This document shows positions 26,881 through 38,800 of a DNA stretch of 64,000 bases, piece by piece. Position 1 is the first letter of the stretch. Each line of letters opens with the position of its first letter. This stretch comes from Sphagnum compactum. Lineage: Eukaryota; Bryophyta; Sphagnopsida; Sphagnales. The stretch spans positions 2,852,001 to 2,916,000 of the forward strand of contig OZ234494.1 in assembly GCA_965153455.1 (NCBI GenBank). Reading direction: 5' to 3'. The notes below the pieces were generated by a model. That model searched no databases. It saw only the letters and a list, made by a program, of their open reading frames with translations, and was not told the DNA's origin. A program made the translations under genes and the position numbers.

Positions 26881-27413
26881 AAGAGAATTCGCCTTGCAAG
26901 GTCAACAAGAACATAAGCTAATCGAGCACCCCTAACAAGTTTATGTGCTAAGGACACAGTTATCTCATCAGTCCTTCTATTGGAGCTTGATGTCCTGATT
27001 TTCTCAGCCCTATCCATTTCAGTGTCAACCAAGCTTGGTACACTGGTGACTGGATTCCCTTCATACATATTCACCAGCTTTGGTGGCCCTTTGAGATCTT
27101 CAAAGAGAGAACCATACCTCGCTTGCCTCCACGATCTACGAGATCCAGAATAAACACCAAAGAGTACCCCAAAGAGAATTCGCCTTGCAAGGTCAACAAG
27201 AACATAAGCTGATCGAGCACCCCCAACAAGTTTATGTGCTAAGGACACAGTTATCTCATCAGTCCTTCTGTTGGAGCTTGATGTCCTGATTTTCTCAGCC
27301 CTATCCATTTCATTGTCAACCAAGCTTGGTACACTGGTGACTGGATTCCCTTCATACAGATTCACCAGCTTTGGTGGCCCTTTGAGATCCTCAAAGAGAG
27401 AACCATACCTTGG
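26866..27413 (-). repeat. Tandemly duplicated captured gene fragment (period 288 bp)
   Basis: Two copies (about 26866-27126 and 27154-27413), almost identical. Each reads on the minus strand RYGSLFEDLKGPPKLV, EGNPVTSVPSLVD, MDRAEKIRTSSSNRRTDEI, VSLAHKLV and LARRILFGVLFG. The reading frame is open across both copies and the linker. The near-identity of the copies indicates a recent duplication. The protein ends in a hydrophobic stretch and appears to precede, in the source gene, the membrane segment at 25999-26284. Confidence 0.8.
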
Positions 27414-27647
27414 CAAGAATGTGGAAGCCAGGCCTTTTTTCCTGAACCACTTGCCTGGTCGGCCTCAAATATCTTGCATGGATTTTTGACAACACACGAG
27501 AATTGCCATCTGAAATCACATTGCATATCAACAGTGTCTGCTGCGTCTGCTGGCGCTGCGGCTACTGTGAACGCCGCTTCCAGGAACAGGCTGTCTGCCG
27601 CTGACCGCATGTCCACCGCAACCCGACAGCAGTAGCGGGACCACGAC

Positions 27648-27946
27648 CGCGAGCAGGACGCAGAGGCCCGTGCCCGGCTGACAGACCAGGAGCGGCAGCA
27701 GCAACGCAACCGTAACCGCGAGCAGCACGCAGAGGCCCGTGCTCGGCTAACAAACCAGGAGCGGCAGCAACAGCGGGCTCGCCACCGCGAGCAGCACGCC
27801 GAGGCCTGTGCCCGACTAATAGACCAGGAGCAGCAGCAGGAGCGGTGCCGCCACCCCGAGCAGCAGGCGGAGGCCTGTGCTCGGCTGACATACCAGCAGC
27901 ACCAGCACCAACGGGACCGTGATCGCGAGCGGCACCGGCAGGCGCG
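27648..27946 (+). repeat. 69-bp (23-codon) tandem repeat in the Helitron N-terminus
   Basis: Four full units (27648-27716, 27717-27785, 27786-27854, 27855-27923) plus a partial fifth. Each encodes a variant of REQHAEARARLTNQERQQQ, very Arg/Gln/Glu-rich and predicted helical. The repeat stays in frame with the downstream Cys-rich domain, so it is part of the Rep protein rather than a non-coding satellite. Confidence 0.9.
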
Positions 27947-30039
27947 GGGTCAGCAAGATTTGCACACAGCAGCCTGCGTCCCCCTTTCAGAATTTGATGA
28001 GGCCAGTGTTTCGGTGCTTGACATAGGGGGTAGGACAGCTGAGTGCCAGCAATGCCGAGCTATGATTTGGCCTGATGAGGCTTCCCGGGGACACGAAGAC
28101 CTTTGCTGTGCTAAAGGCAGATCTTGTAGCTATGAGGCCCTCTTCCCCATTCCTCCTCCTCAATCATTGCGGGACCTGCTCAATTTTGAGCCTGCCCCTG
28201 GTGCACGCATCCCCCCTGCCACCGTATCTTTTCGCAAGCACATCCGGAAATACAATTCCTCCTTGCAGATGGCCTCCTCTGGCATTAACATCGAGTCACC
28301 CGCAGATGGGGTCAGTATGATTGCCATAAGGGGCGCTGTGCATCATTTGCTACCGTTGGCACCTCCTCAAGGGAGCCCCCATCAGTTTGCCCAGCTGTAT
28401 ATCATAAACAATGCGGATGCTCAGGCTGCTGCCCGTTTTGCTGCTCTCGGTCAGGGCAACCTGGACTATCGCACTTTACAAGAGCTGCAGCAAATGCTTT
28501 TGGGGAGCAATGTCTATGTTCAGCGCTTTGTGCAAGCCATAGATTTGCCCCTTCAAGACCTGGCTAACTATGAGATTGTCATCCGTGTTGATGGCAGCGT
28601 TGACCACCGCCGCTACAACGCCCCCACATCCAGGGAGGTGGCCGGCCTGATGCCTGGTGAGTGAATGGGGTGGCTGCATGGCTGCTTTTTGGTGCCCCAT
28701 TTTGTGATGTTTTTTATGGTGCTCGCCGTCCTAATTGTTACGTTCCTCGACAGCACGTTCCTTCCATCATCCAAGTAACTGTCCCGGCTGTGCCTAATTT
28801 GCCTTCCCTTTTGTGCCTGCTCACACGCGATGGTGACCCAGACGGTGACCCTGAAGGTAGCAATCCACGAGACATCAAGGTGCGGGCTAGGGGCGGGGGG
28901 TTATGGAGGATTAGTGATGCCCACTGTGCTTATGACCCTCTGCATTTTGTCATGTTCCACCCACACGGAGAGCCCGGCTGGCACCCAAATATTACTGGCG
29001 CTACCCCTGCGGTTGTGGATGGGCTAAGCTCTGAGGAAAAGCAACAACAACCATCTGAAGATGAACAGCAACCTGATGCGGAGCCGGTAGTGGACCCCGG
29101 GCGTGGTGGAGGTAAGGGCAGGGGTAGGGGCAGGGGCTGTGGTAGGGGTAGGGGCCGAGGCAGAGTAGCTGCCGCAGGGCGCATCGCTTGCAAGGTTACT
29201 GCCAGGGAATACGCGGTTTACTTCATGCATGACCGTAACCCTCCCACCAACAGCACGTTCACTTATGGCAAAAGGCTATATCAAGAGTGGGTGGTTGACC
29301 AGTACTCCAAAGTTGAGGGGCAGCGGCTGCGGTGGGTGCGCCTCAACCAGACCACCCTGCGTGCTGACCAATATAAAGGAATGGTAGATGCCATGCAGCA
29401 AGACGGGGCTAACAGCACCAACTTTGGGCGCATGGTGGTCCTTCCAGCCACTTTTGCTGGTAGCCCCCGCCACATGAACCAGCTCTACCAGGATTCCATG
29501 GCCTTGGTCAGAAAGTTTGGGAAACCTGACCTATTCATAACCATGACGTGCAACCCAAATTGGCTAGACATTCTACATGAGCTGAGGCCTGGGGAGGAAG
29601 CCAACGACCGCCCTGAATTAATATCCAGGGTGTTCAACATGAAGCTCAATGCCCTCCTCAAAGACCTTTTGCAGAATGGTGTTTTGGGCACTGCGGTGGC
29701 GGACATCCATGTGGTAGAATGGCAAAAGCGGGGCTTGCCGCACGGTCACATTTTGATCATTCTACGTAGCCAGGACAAGCCGCGTGATAACAACGATTAT
29801 GACCTGATCGTGTGTGCCGAGCTTCCAGACAAATCCACCGACCCCGAGCTTTACAACATTGTGACATCTCGCATGTTGCATGGGCCCTGTGGGGCCTTAC
29901 ATCCCTCATGTCCTTGCATGGTGAATAAGGCTTGCAGCAAGGGTTATCCCAAGACTTTCCAGCCCCAAACTGAGGACTCCATCGGTTGCTACCCAACCTA
30001 CCGGCGATGGGACGACAACAGGACCTTCACCCACCCCAC

Positions 30040-30264
30040 GTAAGTGCAGTTGTTGGAAATTTGGCAAGTGAGTTGTTGTCCTGTGCACCTGACCATAAGT
30101 GTCTGTGTCTAAGTCTGCCTTGGAAACTCATTTCTTCTAGATTCTTAGGCGTCCCAAACTTCACCTCAAGCATGATGATGTGAAAGAAGGGCGAAGCCAA
30201 ACCTGCGAGAAAGGGACGCCAAGGTGACTGACAACTTTTTGCTGTAGCCCCCTCCCCCTTGCAG
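30040..30264 (+). other. Intron inside the Helitron Rep domain
   Basis: Donor GTAAGT at 30040, acceptor CCCCTTGCAG ending at 30264. Splicing joins ...FTHPT to SSFVFDNRWVVPYNPYL in the correct phase, restoring the continuous Rep domain. The unspliced reading hits TAA at once. Confidence 0.85.
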
Positions 30265-33200
30265 CTCAAGCTTTGTCTTTGACAACCGTTGGGTCGTCCC
30301 GTACAACCCTTACCTGACCATGCGATACCAGTGCCACATCAATGTTGAGGTCTGCAGCTACATCACGGCTGTGAAATACCTTTACAAGTATGTCTACAAG
30401 GGTCACGACCATGCTTTGGCAGTGGTGTAGTCGGAAGCTGGGGTTTTGCCGGCTGCAGCGCCTCAGGCGACTCCAGGTGGGGCCGATGGGAACAATGTGC
30501 CTGCCGCCTGGGATGAAGTCCAAAATTACCTCGATGGGCGGTATGTCAGTGCCAGCGAAGCTTGCCATCGGCTTTTTGCCTTTGATTTGCACGGCATGCA
30601 CCCCAATGTTTATCGCTTGGCTGTTCATCTGCCTAATGAGCAGACCACTTACTTTCCTGAGGGGACCACGGTTGGGGAAGCCATGATGCGCAACAACTCC
30701 ACCACTTTGACTGGGTGGTGTGACTTCAACCGAAAGGTCAAATCTGAATACGCGGCTGCAGCCACTTTGGCTCGTAACAGCAACGACCCTGCACCGCCAC
30801 TGCCTGCTGCGCTGACCACACTGTACCCTGATTATCTCGAAATCGCTGTGTGGAGCAAATCCAAAAAGGCATGGCACCTCCGGAAAAGGGTAGCGGGCCA
30901 GCGGGGTGCAGGCCGAAATAATCATGTCACATTGGGAACTATGGGGCGCATGTACTTTGTGCAACCCTCAGAGGGCGAGCGTTATTATCTACGAGTTTTG
31001 CTTACCCACGTTGCAGGGGCCACATGCTTTGAGGACCTCAGAACTACCCACCGGCCCCACACGCCTACCACAGTTGTGCACCCCACTTTTAAAGCTGCCT
31101 ACCTTGCACGTGGCTTGTTGCAAGATGATGCTGAATGGGACCAGTGCCTTTCAGAAGCTGTTGGCGTGCAATTGCCCAGAAGCTTGAGGCAACTTTTTGC
31201 CAACCTGCTGATTTACAACAACGTCACCAATCCTGGGCGGCTGTGGGACAGGCATAAGGGAGCCCTTACGGAGGATTTCTTGCACCAAGCACGCCAGGTG
31301 AGTGGGCAAAAGGCCTCCACAAAGGAAGTGTATATTGCAAGCCTCCCTTTCGTTGGGTTGTGATGGTATAAGTTGTGTTCTGCTATCTTCTTTGAACTGC
31401 TGCCTGGAAACTTTTCTATTGAATGACCGATTGTTGGATTCAATGTACCAGAAAGTTGATCCCTTAGCATCATTCCACACATTTCATTTAATGAATCTTA
31501 CCACATATTTAATGAGTCCCACTGGATTGCGTCTACTGAACCTAAGGCCAAGCTCCTCCAGGTGGTACCCAACGAGCTGCTGGATCCTATTGCAAACCAA
31601 ATTTCCTTGCCAGCTGTAAGCATGAATAACTGTGCCCTTCTGGATTATAACCCCCCCCCCCGCCCCCAATTGCGTCGCGCAAGTAACGCCCAACCGGCAG
31701 TTGGACAAGGCCATCCTTGACCAGGGCTTGCGGGAAGTGGAGCAACTGCTGCAGGCCCAAGGGGGGAAAACCCTAGAGGATTTTGAGCTGCCTATCCCTG
31801 CACAGCTGGCTGCCCCAAGGGACGCCGCTGTATCCGAGGAGCGGGCCAAATACAATGTGACGCGGCAAGCTCAATAGCTTGCTCGGGATGTGCCTTTGCT
31901 AAATCAGCACCAGCGTTCCATTTACGACAATGTCATTGACGCGGTCCATGACCCCAGGCCGGTGGACAAAACCTTTTTTGTTGATGGGCTGGGAGGGGCT
32001 GGCAAGACTTTCCTCTACGGGTGCCTACTCAGCAGGGTGCGCTGTACTGGTGACATAGCGTTGTCGATGGCATCTTCTGTCATTGCAGCCCTGCTTTTGG
32101 AGGGCGGCTGCACAGCTCACTCACGTTTCAAAATTCCCGTAGCAGGCCTTTGTGGCTCCTCTGCTTGCTATGTTCCCCTGAACAGTCCATAAGCGGCCTT
32201 GATTCGGGCTGCACGCCTCATTGTGTGGGATGAGGCACCCATGGCCCACAAGCATGTGTTTAAGGCTGTGAACCGCACGCTCCAACATGTTATGGGTGCT
32301 GTTGACCCTGCCTTAAAGGACATGCTTTTTGGGGGCAAGGTTGTTGTCATGGGAGGTGATTTTAGGCAGATATTGCCTGTGGTTCCCCGGGGCATGAGAG
32401 GCCAGATTGTGGATGCCAGTCTCAAGAGGTCCGCACTCCTTTGGCACCGTGTTAAAGTGCATCAGCTGCATGAAAACATGCGTGTTCAGAGGCTTTTGGC
32501 ACAGGGCGGAGCCAACGCCGCGGCCGATGCCCAACAACAGCAAGCTTGGGTAGACTACTTGCAGCGCATTGGGGAGGGCACAGAGCAAGTCTTTCCTGAG
32601 GTTGGGGAGGAGGCTGTTTTGATCCCAGAAGACATGTGCTGCCAGGGTGACACCATTAATAGCCTGGTGGATGAAGTTTACGGCGACCTTGGCCGCTTCA
32701 CAGACTCGCAGTCACGCAATGAGCACATCATTCAGAGGGCCATTTTAACTCCTCTAAACGAGAACGTTGACAGCATCAACACCGCCATCATGAATCGGTT
32801 TGACCTCACCACACCTGACGCCCCACCAGCACAGCGCCGCACATACCACAGCGTTGTTCTGTTGTGCAAGGCGAACAGAGAGGGGTTTACCCCACCGAGT
32901 TTCTAAACTCCCTCAGCATGTCAGGGGTGCCACCCCACACTTTGACCTTACAGGAAGGCTGCCCGGTGATTTTGCTGCGGAATATGTCGGGCGACCTTGC
33001 AAATGGCACTCGGCTTATTGTGGTTAAGCTGATGCAGCACATAATTGATGCTGAGATTGCCACAGGACCGGACAAGGGTAGGTGCGTTTTCATTCCCCGC
33101 CTCAGCATCACTCCCTCTGACACGGAAAGGATGCCTTTTACACTCCGCCGGCGGCAGTTCTCGTTGCGGCCCGCATTTGCCATGACTATCAACAAGGCCC

Positions 33201-33541
33201 AGGGGCAAACATTGAAGGCAGTGGGGGTGTACCTGCCCAAGCCTGTTTTTTGCCACGGGCAGCTTTATGTGGCTTTCTCTCGGTGCGGTTCAAGGCGGGG
33301 CGTCCGGGTGCTGGTCCCAGGGTGGCAGCAGGGCAACTCTGAATGGGGCCCCTGCTGGCGTTTACACCAGTAATGTGGTCTACCGCGAGGTGCTACAATG
33401 ATTCTTCTTGTGGGTATGGGGTTCTTTGGGGTCTCCTTTGGACTCCCAGTTTTTTTCAGGGCTTGGACTTTGGTTTCGTCCAAGGGGATGGGTTGGATTA
33501 GATTGCATTAGACTAAAATGGGACTTTTATATATATTAGAC

Positions 33542-34262
33542 ATTCCCTCCATAGGATTTCCAGGCATGTAATGGATTTTAGATAAAGTGACCATGCAGGC
33601 TCATCCCAACGACTCATGCCTGTACCTGCAACCTCAGATGCAAACGTACCAGGAATGAATATGATCATCAACTGTCATCACTGTTGCACTGCATCAGTGC
33701 CGTGCCATGCAAATAAAACAAGGAAAGGGAAATACAGTAATAATAACTTTTTTTTAAAAAAAAACAAAAATGAAGAAACAAAATAATAAATGATAAATAA
33801 TAAATAATAAAATTTATAATAATAAAGAAAAACCTTACTTGAAAATGAATGAGGTGTGTCTTCTTTCTCCAAACTTCAAACTTGCATCCAAATAAACAAA
33901 AATATAAAAGTGAAAAATAAACACTTTATTTTTATTATACAAAATAAAAACAGAAAACACATAAAAATTTAAAATTTAAAAAAAAAACTCGCTTCACCAT
34001 GTATGTTTTCATGGGGGACTTTTCAACAAATTTTCGTCACAAAAAATAAATAAAATAAAAATAAAAATAGCTGTTTTGTGCCTTTGTGTGTGTCCTTCTT
34101 GGTTTAAAGAAACCGGGGGACTTCATAGTGTCCGAAGGTCACGGGTACCCACTAGTAATAATGAAGGTATGATACCTTCAAGACCAAGTTCTGCTACAAA
34201 AACAAACATTTTTCGAAATATTTGGACTTCACACAGAAGTATAGGTTCTTCATATATATTAA
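33542..34262. other. Boundary region right of the Helitron
   Basis: 33542-33710 is still mixed composition and contains the perfect 6-bp hairpin GCACTG-CAT-CAGTGC (33686-33700). From about 33715 the sequence becomes extremely AT-rich (A-runs and TAAA repeats). No gene seen. Confidence 0.5.
34115..34161 (-). repeat. Isolated copy of the ACTAGTGGGTACCCGTG element-end motif
   Basis: On the minus strand this reads TTACTAGTGGGTACCCGTG, then ACCTTCGGACACTATGAAG and TCCCCC. It matches, with few changes, the starts of the two short elements at 60562 and 61437. With the 61437 copy the similarity runs about 45 bp. No matching other end is visible at lower coordinates, so this looks like a truncated element. 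Confidence 0.6.
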
Positions 34263-35830
34263 TTCCAGAGAATAGATTCTTGTACTCATACACCAAGGTC
34301 TGTGCAAATACTAGAAGCAAAATTGGATGAACATAGGAGAACTTCTAGTATGTTTCAACAGGTAACAAAGTACGACACACAAATGACCAACATTCTGCTT
34401 AGACTATCTGATCTTGAAATCAAAAATAAACATATCACAAAAGAGAAGGATAAATTTGTTCAAAATTTGTAGGGGGCTTTGGAGAAGGAGCAAAAGTTCA
34501 AAGTAGAGTTGTAAATGAAGTAGGATGAAAATAATGAGGTAATGGTAAAACTAAAAACAACCAGACAAAATATCAACAACGTAAAGAAGCATAATAAGGA
34601 TCTGGAAAAGATTAAAGTAGAGAAGGATTATTTGCAAGCATCTCTAATGCAGATGGATGCCAACTCCCAAAAGCTAAAAACAGAAGAAAAAAATTTCTAA
34701 ATGTGGAACACAATAAACTTTAGAAATATCACATGAATATGGAGTAGACTCTCTTGAAGCAACATAAGGAGCTGGAGGAGCTTGGAGAGGATATTTGTAA
34801 TGTATACCAATCCAAAAATGAAATACAGAGGCAATTTGAACAAGGACATGTATAGATGGATAGAAACTTGTTGAGGTAGAAGATTGTTAATGAAAAGTTA
34901 TAGCAAACTCTGGAGCAAGCCCAAGACATCAAACCCTTCAACTATGACAATGTTTTCAAAAAGAACAATGAATTCAAGAAATAGCATGGTTTGCTTCAAG
35001 TAAAACTCAAGGCATTAACTATGGAAGAGAAGGATGTAGATCTTTGGTGGGATGTAGTGTAGGATATAGTTTAGAAGGATATAGAGAATGTTTATAGAAT
35101 GCATGAGAGAAATGAAAAGTTCTACAAGCATACGATATCCCAAATGGAAAAGGTCATACCATTATTCCAAGATGAACCTCTAATCTTGACTCCAGAATCA
35201 AAAACCTTATATGAGGAAGAAGAAAAAGGATAGATTAATGTGTAGGTCCATCAAGACAAGAACAGTAGAACAGGAACCAACAAACCTTAGAGGAGGAAGG
35301 GGTAGTTCTCAAAAGAAAGCTAGAGATATGAAAGATGTATCAGAACCAAGTTTAGAACCATTAGAATCTATTCCACAAGAGGTTAGTTTTTAGGAGTATG
35401 GATATGTAGTTGCAAAAATAGGAGAGGAGATACAAATTGAGGAACACACAATTGAAAAATTACAAGAAGATTAGATTGATCCAATAATAGAGCTGCAACA
35501 ACAAGACCAAACTCAAATCACATCAAATCTGCATTCACAACAATAAATACAAGTTACATCAAAGTTATAGTCATAGGAATAGACAATAGTAGATTAGCAA
35601 ACAAATGCACAATTGTTAATAGAAATACAAGAAGTATAACAATAGATTTTGAACACAATAGCGAATTAGCCATTGACTCAATATGAAGTATAACAGGCAC
35701 AAACAAATCAGACTATAGTACAAATAGATCAAACTATAGTACAACAAGATCAATATTAGATTTCTGACCCACAAGATTAACAACAACATTAGATTTCATT
35801 TTCTTAACAACTTTGATCCAAAATTTCGGG
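34263..35830 (+). pseudogene. Decayed long coiled-coil ORF riddled with TAG stops
   Basis: About 500 codons of heptad-like, Lys/Glu/Gln-rich plus-strand sequence (for example KQHKELEELGEDICNVYQSK near 34755) ending in a Gln-rich tail (35500-35790). I do not recognise the family; a retroelement gag-like or captured coiled-coil protein is possible. There are two frame shifts (about 34695 in an A-run and about 35230). Confident in-frame stops: TAG at 34470, 34521, 34721, 34745, 34853, 34877, 34901, 34982, 35060, 35072, 35472, 35568, 35574, 35580 and 35595; TAA at 34512, 34698 and 35544. I saw no TGA. Every stop is one C-to-T change from CAG or CAA. Confidence 0.6.
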
Positions 35831-38800
35831 ATGTAATTCAGAGTACGGGTGGGGTAACGTTAATGCAGTAATTATTCATTGTAAACACTTAATTAATTAA
35901 TATTTACTTATCTAATTACTTTTCTAAGATTTACTAGCTAGTTTATATAGTTTTATCATCATTTGAATTGATCATAGAATTATTTTTAAATGATAATTTC
36001 TAGGAGATAGAATATTCACTGTAGTATATGGAGTTTTGATGAGAGTATGAAACAATAGTATATTGTTTTCTGGAAAAACTTTAATTCCATAGCCATATTT
36101 GTTGTTTTGATGTTTTTCTCATATTTTCATGATTGGATTAAAGGTTATGAGCCTAGATTTGAATGAACATATTTTATTAGTATTAGTTTCATGATTTTTT
36201 TTTAGTCTAGAATTAGACCAGAATATAGAATAGGAATTATGTATTTACCAATAGGTATTTAATTTTAGGCTTAACCTAAGTTGCTTAGATTCTATCCATG
36301 TGACATAACCAAGTGGCCAAAGTTTAAATGCCATGTGGCATAACCTATATTGCCAATGTTTAGATGCCACATGGTTTAACTTGGGTGGCCACTATTTAAA
36401 TGCCAAATCGCATTTGCCTATTCAAAATGGTGTTTGAATAATCAAAAAGTCATTTGACTATCATATTGAACAATCAAAATGAATAATCAAAAGTATTAAT
36501 CAAAATAATAGTCAAAATGACTAATAAAAAATGTTAATCTAGGCTTTGTCAAAAGTACACGACCCAGTCACAATGGACAGGTTCAAAATGATTTGTCCAA
36601 AATGATTAAGAGGTTTTTTTTACGCCTGTCCAAAATGGGCCTTTTTTGACCAAAATTTCTAGAAAAAATAATTAGGAATTCTAATAGTGGGAGTTACTTG
36701 AAATGAAGTTACAAATGTGTGGGCTAGGTAGTTGATATTGCTTCATCTATTAGCCATACTAGAAATATTCTTAATAAAAATTGTATCCAGACTACATAAC
36801 ATATTCCCACCCCATTAGATTAGTCATATAATAATAAAGTTCAGTTAATCCTAAACCCTTTATCACATGAAGGTCATGAATCATGATACTCTCAGAATGA
36901 GGAAGAGCCATGAAAAGTTCCACAACAATTAAGTCAAAAAGAATAAAGGAATCATGCATTTGGTTGCATGGGAATGAAAGAAAAGCTTTTGACTAATGTA
37001 ATCTCATAGGGGAAACACCATTGAAATATGCCACTTAGATTCCAAATATTGAATGTTTGTAGGCAAAAAATGTCCTTGCCCTTACAAAAAAATAGTCCAT
37101 AGACAACATTCTTGGTCTCGTTTGTTGTAAGCATTGTATAGTGCAAGAGTATCAACAACTATAATACATGTCATCAAGATAAATATAACAACAATAGATA
37201 GGTCAGTACAAGGTAAGTACAAAGACCTAACACAAGTTTAGCATATTCATGTTCTTTAGCCACCTGCACAATTAGTTTTGCTCATGTGAATGCCACTTGA
37301 TTTTCATGATTTAGGTCATGACCCACCTTCTAATTAAAAAACAAAAGCATTCATGCTTCTACCTATACTTGCATGTTCAATTGCTCCATAGTCTCATACA
37401 TGTTAAAATTTTGAAACCGTCACAAGGTCCCCCAAATTTTCAAGGAATCAGAAACAAATATATCTCAATGGTTTTTGAAAGACAAAAATGGAGCATTCTG
37501 AAAACACATGTATAATTTAAGTTTCCTGAATTTTTTTTGAATACTGCAAGGGGAATGCAAAGGAGGATTGCAACAAAGTTTGTAGTGGTTGAATTACATA
37601 CCTATTGTAGAACTTGCATATGAAAATATTCAATCAAATCTTCCCTTCCTGTCATATCCTTCACACTCTCCAACAAGCTATGAACCTTTGTTATCTCCTC
37701 ATTCTCATTGACCATGCAATTCCTTCTTATTTTTATAATCCCACATTCAGTGCCAACACTTACATTTATGGCAGCTTCATTGTTCACCAAAAATGAAGAC
37801 CCTGTTGCATGTCAGCAAAAAGTATAGGGGTTTATTTTTGATTGATTGTTGCAAGTTTTCAACCAAAATGCAAAGTTTCCATGGTTGTGGTAGCTTCACC
37901 ATCAAGACCACCATCTCTGATAGGAGCATGTGAAATGCCATTTCGAATACTTGCACAAGACTCATTCTTGAATACATTTTCTAGTCAAGCAATATGTAAG
38001 GTTTTTAGTTGTGGGCTCCTAATGAAAACAATTGAACTGATATCGTTTTCAACAAGCTGAACATTAGCTAAAAAAACTTGTAACACAATAGTTTCATTGA
38101 CAAACATTACACCAAAACCAAGAACATTAAGCCCACTATGTTGTTCCCTAGAGGCATCCTTTGTCACTCTGCACCTTTGATTTAATTTTGCTTACAAAGT
38201 TGCAGCTAAGGAATCTTTAAGGAGAAAAAATCAAACAATGTTTCTTCTCATCCATAATTAGTCAATGATGTGTCTTTCCGTATGTAAAAAAATTAAGGCA
38301 CACAAATATACATGACTTGGAGCCATAGACTTTGGATAAATTGAGAGAACATTGGGAAAGTTTTGTAGGGTAGCATTTTGAGTGATTTAAAACTTTATGG
38401 GAGCATTCACTTAAGCTCTACAATTCATCTATGAACTACAAAAGCAAATGAGTAATGAAGAAAGAACATGAAAAAAATAATAGAAAACTTGTTTGTTCAA
38501 GATACAAAATGTTCTTTCTTTTTCTTAGACCCCTTCAACTTTCAAAGCCCATAACGTTCTCATTTCTTATGCGATTTCAACAATCTAAAGTTCTATGGGA
38601 GCACCAACTTACATTTTACAAATCATTTTTGAACTCAAAAAGCAATAAAACAACATCTTAGGATTGTTCGGTGTTTAGGAATAGGCTTCCAAGTGTTCTA
38701 ATGTAACCCTTTTCGACCCTATCTATTTTAAAGAACCATAACTTTCTCATTTTGAATCTGTTTGTAACAATTTTTAATGCCTCGGATGCACCAAGAGAAG

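Larger units (their letters stand above)
27635..33373 (+). pseudogene. Helitron Rep-helicase (RepHel), broken by stops and a frameshift
   Basis: Rolling-circle transposase of a Helitron. Order: Arg/Glu/Gln repeat N-terminus (27648-27946); Cys-containing domain CQQCRAMIW (~28045); Rep domain with FITMTCNPNW (~29537), HUH motif GLPHGHIL (HGH at 29741-29749, usually HAH), and the two-Tyr region KYLYKYVYKGHD (~30374-30409); Pif1-like helicase with Walker A GLGGAGKTFL (~31986), Walker B WDEAPM (~32226), GGDFRQILPV (~32352), and C-terminal TINKAQGQT (~33187) and YVAFSRC. Introns: a sound one at 30040-30264 (frame-exact), a likely one from 28657, and a donor at 31298 whose acceptor I could not fix. 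Lesions: TAG 27634, TAG 30428, TAG 31875, TAA 32190, and a one-base frameshift near 32880. Few lesions in so long a frame mean recent inactivation. Confidence 0.9.
25451..33541 (+). mobile_element. Autonomous-type Helitron, recently decayed (ends provisional)
   Basis: GC-rich island in AT-rich DNA carrying Rep and Pif1-like helicase on the plus strand (27635-33373) and, on its 5' side, host-like gene fragments. The provisional left end TCTTATATATTAATTC (25451) starts with TC as Helitrons do, but the preceding base is C rather than the usual A. The provisional right end is CTTTTATATATATTAG (33525-33540), a motif also found at the 3' ends of two short elements at 61204 and 62119. A GCACTG-CAT-CAGTGC hairpin at 33686-33700 offers an alternative right boundary. 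Element identity is certain from the proteins; the ends are inference. Confidence 0.7.

Noticed and set aside
33686-33700. Hairpin GCACTG-CAT-CAGTGC as the definite Helitron 3' end
   Set aside because: No CTRR terminus follows at the usual distance; kept only as an alternative boundary.
34263-35830. TAG reassigned as a sense codon
   Set aside because: The neighbouring plant genes use the standard code, two frameshifts and TAA stops are also present, and C-to-T decay explains the pattern.
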